Positions 1-12,250 of a stretch of 64,000 nt of DNA are shown in pieces; the first letter of the stretch is position 1, and each line of letters begins with the position of its first letter. The notes under the pieces were generated by a model. It saw only the letters and a program-made list of their open reading frames with translations, ran no database searches and was not told the origin of the DNA. Source of the DNA: Gordius sp. MW1 (Eukaryota > Nematomorpha > Gordioida > Gordea > Gordiidae); NCBI GenBank assembly GCA_964036665.1, contig OZ038528.1, positions 8,810,501 to 8,874,500 of the forward strand, in the 5' to 3' direction. Both the position numbers and the translations under genes were made by a program.

Positions 1-1687
1 AATCGAGGATAATAGAATTCTCAAATTGGCTTACTTTTATATATTTTTTTATGCTCTTTCACATAGAATTAAAAAAAAAAATTTTTTACCTCAAAATTTT
101 TCACATATTTTTCTTTCAACCGTATGCATCCGATGAAAGTTGTCGTTTTCAGACGTGGTTTCCATGATCCCAAATAAAAATTTATCAGAATCAGAAAACT
201 ATTACTTTAAAATCATGATCGCATAGTGCGTTTTTGAAAAATTAAGCACTCACGTTGCGATACAACAAACTAATCGCAACAATAAAACGTTGTCTTTTGT
301 CAAAATGATAGTTCTGGCAGCTTAAAACCTCTTTTCGGAAGTAAATCGAGGATAATAGGATTCTCAAATTGGCTTACTTATATATATTTTATTTTTTCAT
401 GCTCTTTCACATGGAATCGAAAAAAACAAAAAATATTTACATGAAAATTTTTCACATATTTTTCTTTCAACCGTATGCATCCGATGAAAGTTGTCGTTTT
501 CAGACGTGGTTTCGATGATAAAAAGTAAAAATTTATCAGAATCAGAAAACTATTACTTTAAAATCATGATCGCATAGTGCATTTTTGAAAAATTAAGCAC
601 TCACGTTGCGATACAACAAACTAATCGCAACAATAAAACGTTGTCTTTTGTCAAAATGATAGTTCTGGCAGCTTAAAACCTCTTTTCGGAAGTCAATCGA
701 GGATAATAGAATTCTCAAATTGGCTTACTTTTATATATTTTTTCATGCTCTTTCACATAGAATCGAAAAAAATAAATATTTTTACCTCAAAATTTTTCAC
801 ATATTTTTCTTTCAACCGTATGCATCCGATGAAAGTTGTCGTTTTCAGACGTGGTTTCCATGATCTCAAGTAAAAATTTATCAGAATCTGAAAACCATTA
901 CTTTGAAACCATGATCGCATAGAGCCATTTTCAAAAATTAAGCATCACGTTGCGATACAACAAACTAATCGCAACAATAAAACGTTGTCTTTTGTCAAAA
1001 TGATAGTTCTCGCAGCTTAAAACCACTTTTCGGAAGTCAATCGAGGATAATAGGATTCTCAAATTGGCTTACTTTTATATATTTTTTTATGCTCTTTCAC
1101 ATAGAATTAAAAAAAAAAAATTTTTACCTCAAAATTTTTCACATATTTTTCTTTCAACCGTATGCATCCGATGAAAGTTGTCGTTTTCAGACGTGGTTTC
1201 CATGATCCCAAATAAAAATTTATCAGAATCAGAAAACTATTACTTTAAAATCATGATCGCATAGTGCGTTTTTGAAAAATTAAGCACTCACGTTGCGATA
1301 CAACAAACTAATCGCAACGATAAAACGTTGTCTTTTGTCAAAATGATAGTTCCCGCAGCTTCTAACCTCTTTTCGGAAGTCAATTGAGGATAATAGGATT
1401 CTCAAATTGGCTTACTTTTATATATTTTTTCATGCTCTTTCACATAGAATCGAAAAAAATAAATAATTTTACCTCAATATTTTTCACATATTTTTCTTTC
1501 AACCGTATGCATCCGATGAAAGTTGTCGTTTTCAGACGTGGTTTCTATGATCCCAAGTAAAAATTTATCAGAATCTGAAAACTATTACTTTGAAATCATG
1601 ATCGCAGAGAGCCATTTTCAAAAATTAAGCACTCACGTTGCGATACAACAAACTAATCGCAACAATAAAACGTTGTCTTTTGTCAAA
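1..1687 (+). repeat. Mixed monomers at the left end
   Basis: Five monomers of different subtypes. The first monomer (from 1) and the fourth (from 1039) share the rare variants gaattaaaaaaaaa, cccaaataaaaattt and gtgcgtttttgaaaa, about 1038 bp or three monomers apart. The second monomer (from 344) carries the distinctive block catggaatcgaaaaaaac followed by tttacatgaaaa. That block reappears in monomers near 1728, 4480, 6898 and 11727, so this subtype has been dispersed by unit duplication. Several of these copies contain gaattc where the consensus has ggattc. Confidence 0.8.
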
Positions 1688-4600
1688 ATGAATAGTTCTG
1701 GCAGCTTAAAACCTCTTTTCGGAAGTAAATCGAGGATAATAGGATTCTCAAATTGGCTTACTTATATATATTTTATTTTTTCATGCTCTTTCACATGGAA
1801 TCGAAAAAAACAAAAAATATTTACATGAAAATTTTTCACATATTTTTCTTTCAACCGTATGCATCCGATGAAAGTTGTCGTTTTCAGACGTGGTTTCGAT
1901 GATAAAAAGTAAAAATTTATCAGAATCAGAAAACTATTACTTTAAAATCATGATCGCATAGTGCATTTTTGAAAAATTAAGCACTCACGTTGCGATACAA
2001 CAAACTAATCGCAACAATAAAACGTTGTCTTTTGTCAGTTCTCGCAGCTTAAAACCTCGTTTCGGAAGTCAATCGAGGATAATAGAATTCTCAAATTGGC
2101 TTACTTTTATATATTTTTTCATGCTCTTTCACATAGAATCGAAAAAATAAAATTTTTTACCTCAAAATTTTTCACATATTTTTCTTTCAACCGTATGCAT
2201 CCGATGAAAGTTGTCGTTTTAAGACGTGGTTTCCATGATCCCAAGTAAAGATTTATCAGAATTTGTAAACTATTACTTTGAAATCATGATCGCATAGAGC
2301 CATTTTCAAAAATTAAGCATCACGTTGCGATACAACAAACTAATCGCAACAATAAAACATTGTCATTTGTCAAAATGATAGGTCTCGCAACTTAAAACCT
2401 CTTTTCGGAAGTCAATCGAGAATAATAGGATTCTCAAATTGGCTTACTTTTATATATTTTTTTATCCTCTTTCACATAGAATTGAAAAAAATAAATATTT
2501 TTACCTCAAAATTTTTCACATATTTTACTTTGAACCGTATTCATCCGATGAAAGTTGTGGTTTTAAGACGTGGTTTCTATGATCCCAAGTAAAGATTTAT
2601 CAGAATTTGTAAACTATTACTTTGAAATCATGATCGCATAGAGCCATTTTCAAAAATTAAGCATCACGTTGCGATACAACAAACTAATCGCAACAATAAA
2701 ACGTTGTCTTTTGTCAAAATGATAGTTCTCGCAACTTAAAACCTCTTTTCGGAAGTCAATCGAGGATAATAGGATTCTCAAATTGGCTGACTTTTATATG
2801 TTTTTTTATCCTCTTTCACATAGAATTGAAAAAACTAAATATTTTTACCTCAAAATTTTTCACATATTTTACTTTGAACCGTATTCATCCGATGAAAGTT
2901 GTGATTTTAAGACGTGTTTTCTATGATCCCAAGTAAAAATTTATCAGAATTTGTAAACTATTACTTTGAAATCATGATCGCATAGAGCCATTTTCAAAAA
3001 TTAAGCATCACGCTGCGATACAACAAACTAATCGCAACAATAAAACGTTGTCTTTTGTCAAAATGATAGTTCTCGCAGCTTAAAACCTCTTTTCGGAAGT
3101 CAATTGAGGATAATAGGATTCTCAAATTGGCTTACTTTTATATATTTTTTCATGCTCTTTCACATAGAATCGAAAAAAATAAATATTTTTACCTCAAAAT
3201 TTTTCACATACTTTTCTTTCAACCGTATGCATCCGATGAAAGTTGTCGTTTTCAGACGTGGTTTCCATGATCCCAAGTAAAAATTTATCAGAATCTGAAA
3301 ACTATTACTTTGAAATCATGATCGCATAGAGCCATTTTCAAAAATTAAGCATCACGTTGCGATACAACAAACTAATCGCAACGATAAAACATTGTCATTT
3401 GTCAAAATGATAGTTCTCGTAGCTTAAAACCTCTTTTCGGAGGTCAATCGAGGATAATAGGATTCTCAAATTGGCTTACTTTTATATATTTTTTCATGCT
3501 CTTTCACATAGAATCGAAAAAAATAAATATTTTTACCTGAAAATTTTTCACATATTTTTCTTTCAACCGTATGCATCCGATGAAAGTTGTCGTTTTCAGA
3601 CGTGGTTTCCATGATCCCAAGTAAAAATTTATCAGAATCTGAAAACCATTACTTTGAAACCATGATCGCATAGAGCCATTTTCAAAAATTAAGCATCACG
3701 TTGCGATACAACAAACTAATCGCAACAATAAAACGTTGTCTTTTGTCAAAATGATAGTTCTCGCTGCTTAAAACCTCTTTTCGGAAGTCAATCGAGGATA
3801 ATAGGATTCTCAAATTGGCTTACTTTTATATATTTTTTCATGCTCTTTCACATAGAATCAAAAAAAAAATAAATTTTTTTACCTCAAAATTTTTTACATA
3901 TTTTTCTTTCAACCGTATGCATCCGATGAAAGTTGTCGTTTTCAGACGTGGTATCCATGATCCCAAGTAAAAATTTATCAGAATCAGAAAACTATTACTT
4001 TAAAATCATGATCGCATAGTGCGTTTTTGATAAATTAAGCACTCACGTTGCGATACAACAAACTAATCGCAACAATAAAACGTTGTCTTTTGTCAAAATG
4101 ATAGTTCTCGCAGCTTAAAACCTCTTTTCGGAAGTCAATCGAGGATAATAGGATTCTCAAATTGGCTTACTTTTATATATTTTTTCATGCTCTTTCACAT
4201 AGAATCGAAAAAAATAAATATTTTTACCTCAAAATTTTTCACATATTTTTCTTTCAACCGTATGCATCCGATGAAAGTTGTCGTTTTCAGACGTGGTTTC
4301 TATGATCCCAAAAATTTATCAGAACCTGAAAACTATTACTTTGAAATCATGATCGCAGAGAGCCATTTTCAAAAATTAAGCAATCACGTTGCGATACAAC
4401 AAACTAATCGCAACAATAAAACGTTGTCTTTTGTCAAAATGAATAGTTCTGGCAGCTTAAAACCTCTTTTCGGAAGTAAATCGAGGATAATAGGATTCTC
4501 AAATTGGCTTACTTATATATATTTTATTTTTTTCATGCTCTTTCACATGGAATCGAAAAAAACAAAAAATATTTACATGAAAATTTTTCACATATTTTTC

Positions 4601-7600
4601 TTTCAACCGTATGCATCCGATGAAAGTTGTCGTTTTCAGACGTGGTTTCGATGATAAAAAGTAAAAATTTATCAGAATCAGAAAACTATTACTTTAAAAT
4701 CATGATCGCATAGTGCATTTTTGAAAAATTAAGCACTCACGTTGCGATACAACAAACTAATCGCAACAATAAAACGTTGTCTTTTGTCAAAATGATAGTT
4801 CTGGCAGCTTAAAACCTCTTTTCGGAAGTCAATCGAGGATATTAGAATTCTCAAATTGGCTTACTTTTATATATTTTTTCATGCTCTTTCACATAGAATC
4901 GAAAAAATAAATATTTTTACCTCAAAATTTTTCACATATTTTTCTTTCAACCGTATGCATCCGATGAAAGTTGTCGTTTTCAGACGTGGTTTCTATGATC
5001 CCAAGTAAAAATTTATCAGAATCTGAAGACTATTACTTTGAAATCATGATCGCATAGAGCCATTTTCAAAAATTAAGCATCACGTTGCGATACAACAAAC
5101 TAATCGCAACAATAAAACATTGTCATTTGTCAAAATGATAGGTCTCGCAACTTAAAACCTCTTTTCGGAAGTCAATCGAGGATAATAGGATTCTCAAATT
5201 GGCTTACTTTTATATATTTTTTTATCCTCTTTCACATAGAATTGAAAAAAATAAATATTTTTACCTCAAAATTTTTCACATATTTTACTTTGAACCGTAT
5301 TCATCCGATGAAAGTTGTGGTTTTAAGACGTGGTTTCTATGATCCCTAGAAAAGATTTATCAGAATTTGTAAACTATTACTTTGAAATCATGATCGCATA
5401 GAGCCATTTTCAAAAATTAAGCATCACGTTGCGATACAACAAACTAATCGCAACAATAAAACGTTGTCTTTTGTCAAAATGATAGTTCTCGCAGCTTAAA
5501 ACCTCTTTGCGGAAGTCAATCGAGGATAATAGGATTCTCAAATTGGCTTACTTTTATATATTTTCATGCTCTTTCACATAGAATCGAAAAAAATAAATAT
5601 TTTTACCTCAAAATTTTTCACATACTTTTCTTTCAACCGTATGCATCCGATGAAAGTTGTCGTTTTCAGACGTGGTTTCCATGATCCCAAGTAAAAATTT
5701 ATCAGAATCTGAAAACTATTACTTTGAAATCATGATCGCATAGAGCCATTTTCAAAAATTAAGCATCACGTTGCGATACAACAAACTAATCGCAACGATA
5801 AAACATTGTCATTTGTCAAAATGATAGTTCTCGTAGCTTAAAACCTCTTTTCGGAGGTCAATCGAGGATAATAGGATTCTCAAATTGGCTTACTTTTATA
5901 TATTTTTTCATGCTCTTTCACATAGAATCGAAAAAAATAAATATTTTTACCTGAAAATTTTTCACATATTTTTCTTTCAACCGTATGCATCCGATGAAAG
6001 TTGTCGTTTTCAGACGTGGTTTCCATGATCCCAAGTAAAAATTTATCAGAATCTGAAAACCATTACTTTGAAACCATGATCGCATAGAGCCATTTTCAAA
6101 AATTAAGCATCACGTTGCGATACAACAAACTAATCGCAACAATAAAACGTTGTCTTTTGTCAAAATGATAGTTCTCGCTGCTTAAAACCTCTTTTCGGAA
6201 GTCAATCGAGGATAATAGGATTCTCAAATTGGCTTACTTTTATATACTTTTTCATGCTCTTTCACATAGAATCAAAAAAAAAATAAATTTTTTTACCTCA
6301 AAATTTTTTACATATTTTTCTTTCAACCGTATGCATCCGATGAAAGTTGTCGTTTTCAGACGTGGTATCCATGATCCCAAGTAAAAATTTATCAGAATCA
6401 GAAAACTATTACTTTAAAATCATGATCGCATAGTGCGTTTTTGATAAATTAAGCACTCACGTTGCGATACAACAAACTAATCGCAACAATAAAACGTTGT
6501 CTTTTGTCAAAATGATAGTTCTCGCAGCTTAAAACCTCTTTTCGGAAGTCAATCGAGGATAATAGGATTCTCAAATTGGCTTACTTTTATATATTTTTTC
6601 ATGCTCTTTCACATAGAATCGAAAAAAATAAATATTTTTACCTCATAATTTTTCACATATTTTTCTTTCAACCGTATGCATCCGATGAAAGTTGTCGTTT
6701 TCAGACGTGGTTTCTATGATCCCAAGTAAAAATTTATCAGAACCTGAAAACTATTACTTTGAAATCATGTCGCAGAGAGCCATTTTCAAAAATTAAGCAC
6801 TCACGTTGCGATACAACAAACTAATCGCAACAATAAAACGTTGTCTTTTGTCAAAATGAATAGTTCTGGCAGCTTAAAACCTCTTTTCGGAAGTAAATTG
6901 AGGATAATAGGATTCTCAAATTGGCTTACTTATATATATTTTATTTTTTTCATGCTCTTTCACATGGAATCGAAAAAAACAAAAAATATTTACATGAAAA
7001 TTTTTCACATATTTTTCTTTCAACCGTATGCATCCGATGAAAGTTGTCGTTTTCAGACGTGGTTTCGATGATAAAAAGTAAAAATTTATCAGAATCAGAA
7101 AACTATTACTTTAAAATCATGATCGCATAGTGCATTTTTGAAAAATTAAGCACTCACGTTGCGATACAACAAACTAATCGCAACAATAAAACGTTGTCTT
7201 TTGTCAAAATGATAGTTCTGGCAGCTTAAAACCTCTTTTCGGAAGTCAATCGAGGATAATAGAATTCTCAAATTGGCTTACTTTTATATATTTTTTCATG
7301 CTCTTTCACATAGAATCAAAAAAAATAAATATTTTTACCTCAAAATTTTTCACATATTTTTCTTTCAACCGTATGCATCCGATGAAAGTTGTCGTTTTCA
7401 GACGTGGTTTCTATGATCCCAAGTAAAAATTTATCAGAATCTGAAGACTATTACTTTGAAATCATGATCGCATAGAGCCATTTTCAAAAATTAAGCATCA
7501 CGTTGCGATACAACAAACTAATCGCAACAATAAAACATTGTCATTTGTCAAAATGATAGGTCTCGCAACTTAAAACCTCTTTTCGGAAGTCAATCGAGGA

Positions 7601-8280
7601 TAATAGGATTCTCAAATTGGCTTACTTTTATATATTTTTTTATCCTCTTTCACATAGAATTGAAAAAAATAAATATTTTTACCTCAAAATTTTTCACATA
7701 TTTTACTTTGAACCGTATTCATCCGATGAAAGTTGTGGTTTTAAGACGTGGTTTCTATGATCCCAAGAAAAGATTTATCAGAATTTGTAAACTATTACTT
7801 TGAAATCATGATCGCATAGAGCCATTTTCAAAAATTAAGCATCACGTTGCGATACAACAAACTAATCGCAACAATAAAACGTTGTCTTTTGTCAAAATGA
7901 TAGTTCTCGCAACTTAAAACCTCTTTTCGGAAGTCAATCGAGGATAATAGGATTCTCAAATTGGCTTACTTTTATATGTTTTTTTATCCTCTTTCACATA
8001 GAATTGAAAAAACTAAATATTTTTACCTCAAAATTTTTCACATATTTTACTTTGAACCGTATTCATCCGATGAAAGTTGTGATTTTAAGACGTGTTTTCT
8101 ATGATCCCAAGTAAAAATTTATCAGAATTTGTAAACTATTACTTTGAAATCATGATCGCATAGAGCCATTTTCAAAAATTAAGCATCACGTTGCGATACA
8201 ACAAACTAATCGCAACAATAAAACGTTGTCTTTTGTCAAAATGATAGTTCTCGCAGCTTAAAACCTCTTTTCGGAAGTCA
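1688..8280 (+). repeat. HOR: 8-monomer unit, second copy one monomer shorter
   Basis: The marker atgaatagttctgg occurs at 1688, 4439 and 6856, giving spacings of 2751 bp (8 monomers) and 2417 bp (7 monomers). Linked markers follow in the same order: cattgtcatttgtcaa with gataggtctcgcaac near 2370, 5130 and 7545; gaaccgtattcatcc with gtggttttaagacg near 2540, 5300 and 7715; and tcgtagctt with cggaggtcaatc near 3418 and 5832. The monomer at about 2760 (tatatgtttttttatcc, gtgattttaagacgtg) has its counterpart at about 7940 in the third copy but none in the second. The second copy has therefore lost exactly one monomer. The third copy is partial and fades near 8280. Confidence 0.8.
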
Positions 8281-9379
8281 ATCGAGGATAATAGGATTCT
8301 CAAATTGGCTTACTTTTATATATTTTTTCATGCTCTTTCACATAGAATCGAAAAAAATAAATATTTTTACCTCAAAATTTTTCACATATTTTTCTTTCAA
8401 CTGTATGCATTCGACGAAAGTTGTCGTTTTCAGTCGTGGTTTCCATGATAAAAAGTAAAAATTTATCAGAATCAGAAAAACATTACTTTGAAATCGTGAT
8501 CGCATAATGCATTTTTGAAAAATTAAGCACTCACGTTGCGATACAACAAACTAATCGCAACAATAAAACGTTGTCTTTTGTCAAAATGATAGTTCTGGCA
8601 GCTTAAAACCTCTTTTCGGAAGTCAATCGAGGATAATAGAATTCTCAAATTGGCTTACTTTTATATATTTTTTCATGCTCTTTCACATAGAATCGAAAAA
8701 AATAAATATTTTTACCTCAAAATTTTTCACATATTTTTCTTTCAACCGTATGCATTCGACGAAAGTTGTCGTTTTCAGACGTGGTTTCCATGATAAAAAG
8801 TAAAAATTTATCAGAATCAGAAAAAATTTACTTTGAATCATGATCGCATAATGCATTTTTGAAAAATTAAGCACTTACGTTGCGATACAACAAACTAATC
8901 GCAACAATAAAACGTTGTCTTTTGTCAAAATGATAGTTCTCGCAGCTTAAAACCTCTTTTCGGAAGTCAATCGAGGATAATAGGATTCTCAAATTGGCTT
9001 ACTTTTATATATTTTTTCATGCTCTTTCACATAGAATCGAAAAAAATAAATATTTTTACCTCAAAATTTTTCACATATTTTTCTTTCAACTGTATGCATT
9101 CGACGAAAGTTGTCGTTTTCAGTCGTGGTTTCCATGATAAAAAGTAAAAATTTATCAGAATCAGAAAAACATTACTTTGAAATCGTGATCGCATAATGCA
9201 TTTTTGAAAAATTAAGCACTCACGTTGAGATACAACAAACTAATCGCAACAATAAAACGTTGTCTTTTGTCAAAATGATAGTTCTCGCAGCTTAAAACCT
9301 CTTTTCGGAAGTCAATCGAGAATAATAGGATTCTCAAATTTGCTTACTTTTATATATTTTTTTATGCTCTTTTACATAG
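8281..9379 (+). repeat. Type A monomers with gcattcgacg and gtcgtgg variants
   Basis: Three monomers between two HOR blocks. The copies at about 8400 and 9089 share ctgtatgcattcgacg and cagtcgtggtttcc and lie 688 bp apart, so they form a dimer spacing with the intervening monomer. The attcgacg variant (a coupled change from atccgatg) recurs further right, near 15640, 15990, 18030, 18718, 19070, 21470, 21810, 25530 and 25875. The same subtype has therefore been carried to several parts of the array. Confidence 0.75.
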
Positions 9380-11449
9380 AATCGAAAAAAATAAATATTT
9401 TTACCTCAAAATTTTTCACATATTTTTCTTTCAACCGTATGCATCCGATGAAAGTTGTCGTTTTCAGACGTGGTTTCCATGATCCCAAGTAAAAATTTAT
9501 CAGAATCTGAAAACTATTACTTTGAAATCATGATCGCATAGAGCCATTTTCAAAAATTAAGCATCACGTTGCGATACAACAAACTAATCGCAACAATAAA
9601 ACGTTGTCTTTTGTCAAAATGATAGTTCTCGCAGCTTAAAACCTCTTTTCGGAAGTCAATCGAGGATAATAAGATTCTCAAATTGGCTTACTTATATATA
9701 TTTTTTCATGCTCTTTCACATAGAATCGAAAAAAATAAATATTTTTACCTCAAAATTTTTCACATATTTTTCTTTCAACCGTATGCATCCGATGAAAGTT
9801 GTCGTTTTCAGACGTGGTTTCCATGATCCCAAGTAAAAATTTATCAGAATCTGAAAACCATTACTTTGAAACCATGATCGCATAGAGCCATTTTCAAAAA
9901 TTAAGCATCACGTTGCGATACAACAAACTAATCGCAACAATAAAACGTTGTCTTTTGTCAAAATGATAGTTCTCGCAGCTTAAAACCTCTTTTCGAAAGT
10001 CAATCGAGGATAATAGGATTCTCAAATTGGCTTACTTTTATATATTTTTTCATGCTCTTTCACATAGAATCAAAAAAAAAATAAATTTTTTTACCTCAAA
10101 ATTTTTCACATATTTTTCTTTCAACCGTATGCATCCGATGAAAGTTGTCGTTTTCAGACGTGGTATCCATGATCCCAAGTAAAAATTTATCAGAATCAGA
10201 AAACTATTACTTTAAAATCATGATCGCATAGTGCGTTTTTGAAAAATTAAGCACTCACGTTGCGATACAACAAACTAATCGCAACAATAAAACGTTGTCT
10301 TTTGTCAAAATGATAGTTCTCGCAGCTTAAAACCTCTTTTCGGAAGTCAATCGAGGATAATAGGATTCTCAAATTGGCTTACTTTTATATATTTTTTCAT
10401 GCTCTTTCACATAGAATCGAAAAAAATAAATATTTTTACCTCAAAATTTTTCACATATTTTTCTTTCAACCGTATGCATCCGATGAAAGTTGTCGTTTTC
10501 AGACGTGGTTTCCATGATCCCAAGTAAAAATTTATCAGAATCTGAAAACTATTACTTTGAAATCATGATCGCATAGAGCCATTTTCAAAAATTAAGCATC
10601 ACGTTGCGATACAACAAACTAATCGCAACAATAAAACGTTGTCTTTTGTCAAAATGATAGTTCTCGCAGCTTAAAACCTCTTTTCGGAAGTCAATCGAGG
10701 ATAATAAGATTCTCAAATTGGCTTACTTATATATATTTTTTCATGCTCTTTCACATAGAATCGAAAAAAATAAATATTTTTACCTCAAAATTTTTCACAT
10801 ATTTTTCTTTCAACCGTATGCATCCGATGAAAGTTGTCGTTTTCAGACGTGGTTTCCATGATCCCAAGTAAAAATTTATCAGAATCTGAAAACCATTACT
10901 TTGAAACCATGATCGCATAGAGCCATTTTCAAAAATTAAGCATCACGTTGCGATACAACAAACTAATCGCAACAATAAAACGTTGTCTTTTGTCAAAATG
11001 ATAGTTCTCGCAGCTTAAAACCTCTTTTCGAAAGTCAATCGAGGATAATAGGATTCTCAAATTGGCTTACTTTTATATATTTTTTCATGCTCTTTCACAT
11101 AGAATCAAAAAAAAAATAAATTTTTTTACCTCAAAATTTTTCACATATTTTTCTTTCAACCGTATGCATCCGATGAAAGTTGTCGTTTTCAGACGTGGTA
11201 TCCATGATCCCAAGTAAAAATTTATCAGAATCAGAAAACTATTACTTTAAAATCATGATCGCATAGTGCGTTTTTGAAAAATTAAGCACTCACGTTGCGA
11301 TACAACAAACTAATCGCAACAATAAAACGTTGTCTTTTGTCAAAATGATAGTTCTCGCAGCTTAAAACCTCTTTTCGGAAGTCAATCGAGGATAATAGGA
11401 TTCTCAAATTGGCTTACTTTTATATATTTTTTCATGCTCTTTCACATAG
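9380..11449 (+). repeat. HOR: 3-monomer unit of 1035 bp in two tandem copies
   Basis: Copy 1 (about 9380-10414) and copy 2 (about 10415-11449) match in order. Both contain ggataataagattctc (9663 and 10698), then cttttcgaaagtcaatcg in the next monomer, then atcaaaaaaaaaataaa (10070 and 11105) with gtggtatccatgatccc. The offset is 1035 bp throughout. The similarity on the left fades in the monomer starting near 9318, which reads aaatttgcttac and cttttacat. On the right it ends near 11548, where tttctatg replaces tttccatg. Confidence 0.85.
10349..10692 (+). repeat. Representative type B satellite monomer (344 bp)
   Basis: This copy stands for the more common monomer class. Its diagnostic blocks are ccatgatcccaag in the middle, tcagaatctgaaaac about 25 bp later, and catagagccattttcaaa after the atcatgatcgc motif. 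The block tcagaatctga forms a small dyad (tcaga, one centre base, tctga) that type A copies lack. The monomer also contains atgcat and atcatgat palindromes and the gttgcgat-N11-atcgcaac inverted repeat. Monomer boundaries are arbitrary, because a tandem array has no natural start; the anchor aatcgagg was used throughout. Confidence 0.9.
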
Positions 11450-12250
11450 AATCGAAAAAAATAAATATTTTTACCTCAAAATTTTTCACATATTTTTCTT
11501 TCAACCGTATGCATCCGATGAAAGTTGTCGTTTTCAGACGTGGTTTCTATGATCCCAAGTAAAAATTTATCAGAACCTGAAAACTATTACTTTGAAATCA
11601 TGATCGCAGTGAGCCATTTTAAAAAATTAAGCACTCACGTTGCGATACAACAAACTAATCGCAACAATAAAACGTTGTCTTTTGTCAAAATGAATAGTTC
11701 TGGCAGCTTAAAACCTCTTTTCGGAAGTAAATCGAGGATAATAGGATTCTCAAATTGGCTTACTTATATATATTTTATTTTTTCATGCTCTTTCACATGG
11801 AATCGAAAAAAACAAAAAATATTTACATGAAAATTTTTCACATATTTTTCTTTCAACCGTATGCATCCGATGAAAGTTGTCGTTTTCAGACGTGGTTTCG
11901 ATGATAAAAAGTAAAAATTTATCAGAATCAGAAAACTATTACTAAATCATGATCGCATAGTGCATTTTTGAAAAATTAAGCACTCACGTTGCGATACAAC
12001 AAACTAATCGCAACAATAAAACGTTGTCTTTTGTCAAAATGATAGTTCTGGCAGCTTAAAACCTCTTTTCGGAAGTCAATCGAGGATAATAGAATTCTCA
12101 AATTGGCTTACTTTTATATATTTTTTTATGCTCTTTCACATAGAATCGAAATAAATAAATATTTTTACCTCAAAATTTTTCACATATTTTTCTTTGAACC
12201 GTATTCATCCGATGAAAGTTGTCGTTTTCAGACTTGGTTTCTATGATCCC
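11450..12250 (+). repeat. Transitional monomers shared with a region 7.89 kb downstream
   Basis: This stretch contains the catggaatcg/tttacatgaaaa subtype (11798-11829), then a monomer with a shortened tattactaaatcatgatc (near 11937), then one with gaattctc and atcgaaataaataaat (near 12145). The last two features recur in the same order near 19827 and 20035. The offset is about 7.89 kb (23 monomers), and the similarity continues into the atcgatgataatag monomer at 12424 and 20312. This is a long-range duplication inside the array. Confidence 0.7.

Noticed and set aside
4187-4654. Longest open reading frame, 155 codons, plus strand
   Set aside because: It lies wholly in the satellite and spans two monomers. 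It exists because the copy at 4311 lacks the gtaa that normally gives an in-frame stop. The same peptide words recur in every frame-compatible monomer, so it is repeat translation rather than a gene.
11525-11830. 101-codon frame, also seen at 1523-1828
   Set aside because: Both are copies of the same monomer subtype pair (gatcgcagagag or gatcgcagtgag removing the usual stop at gatcgcatag). Recurrence follows satellite duplication. There is no start context, and composition is the same as the array.
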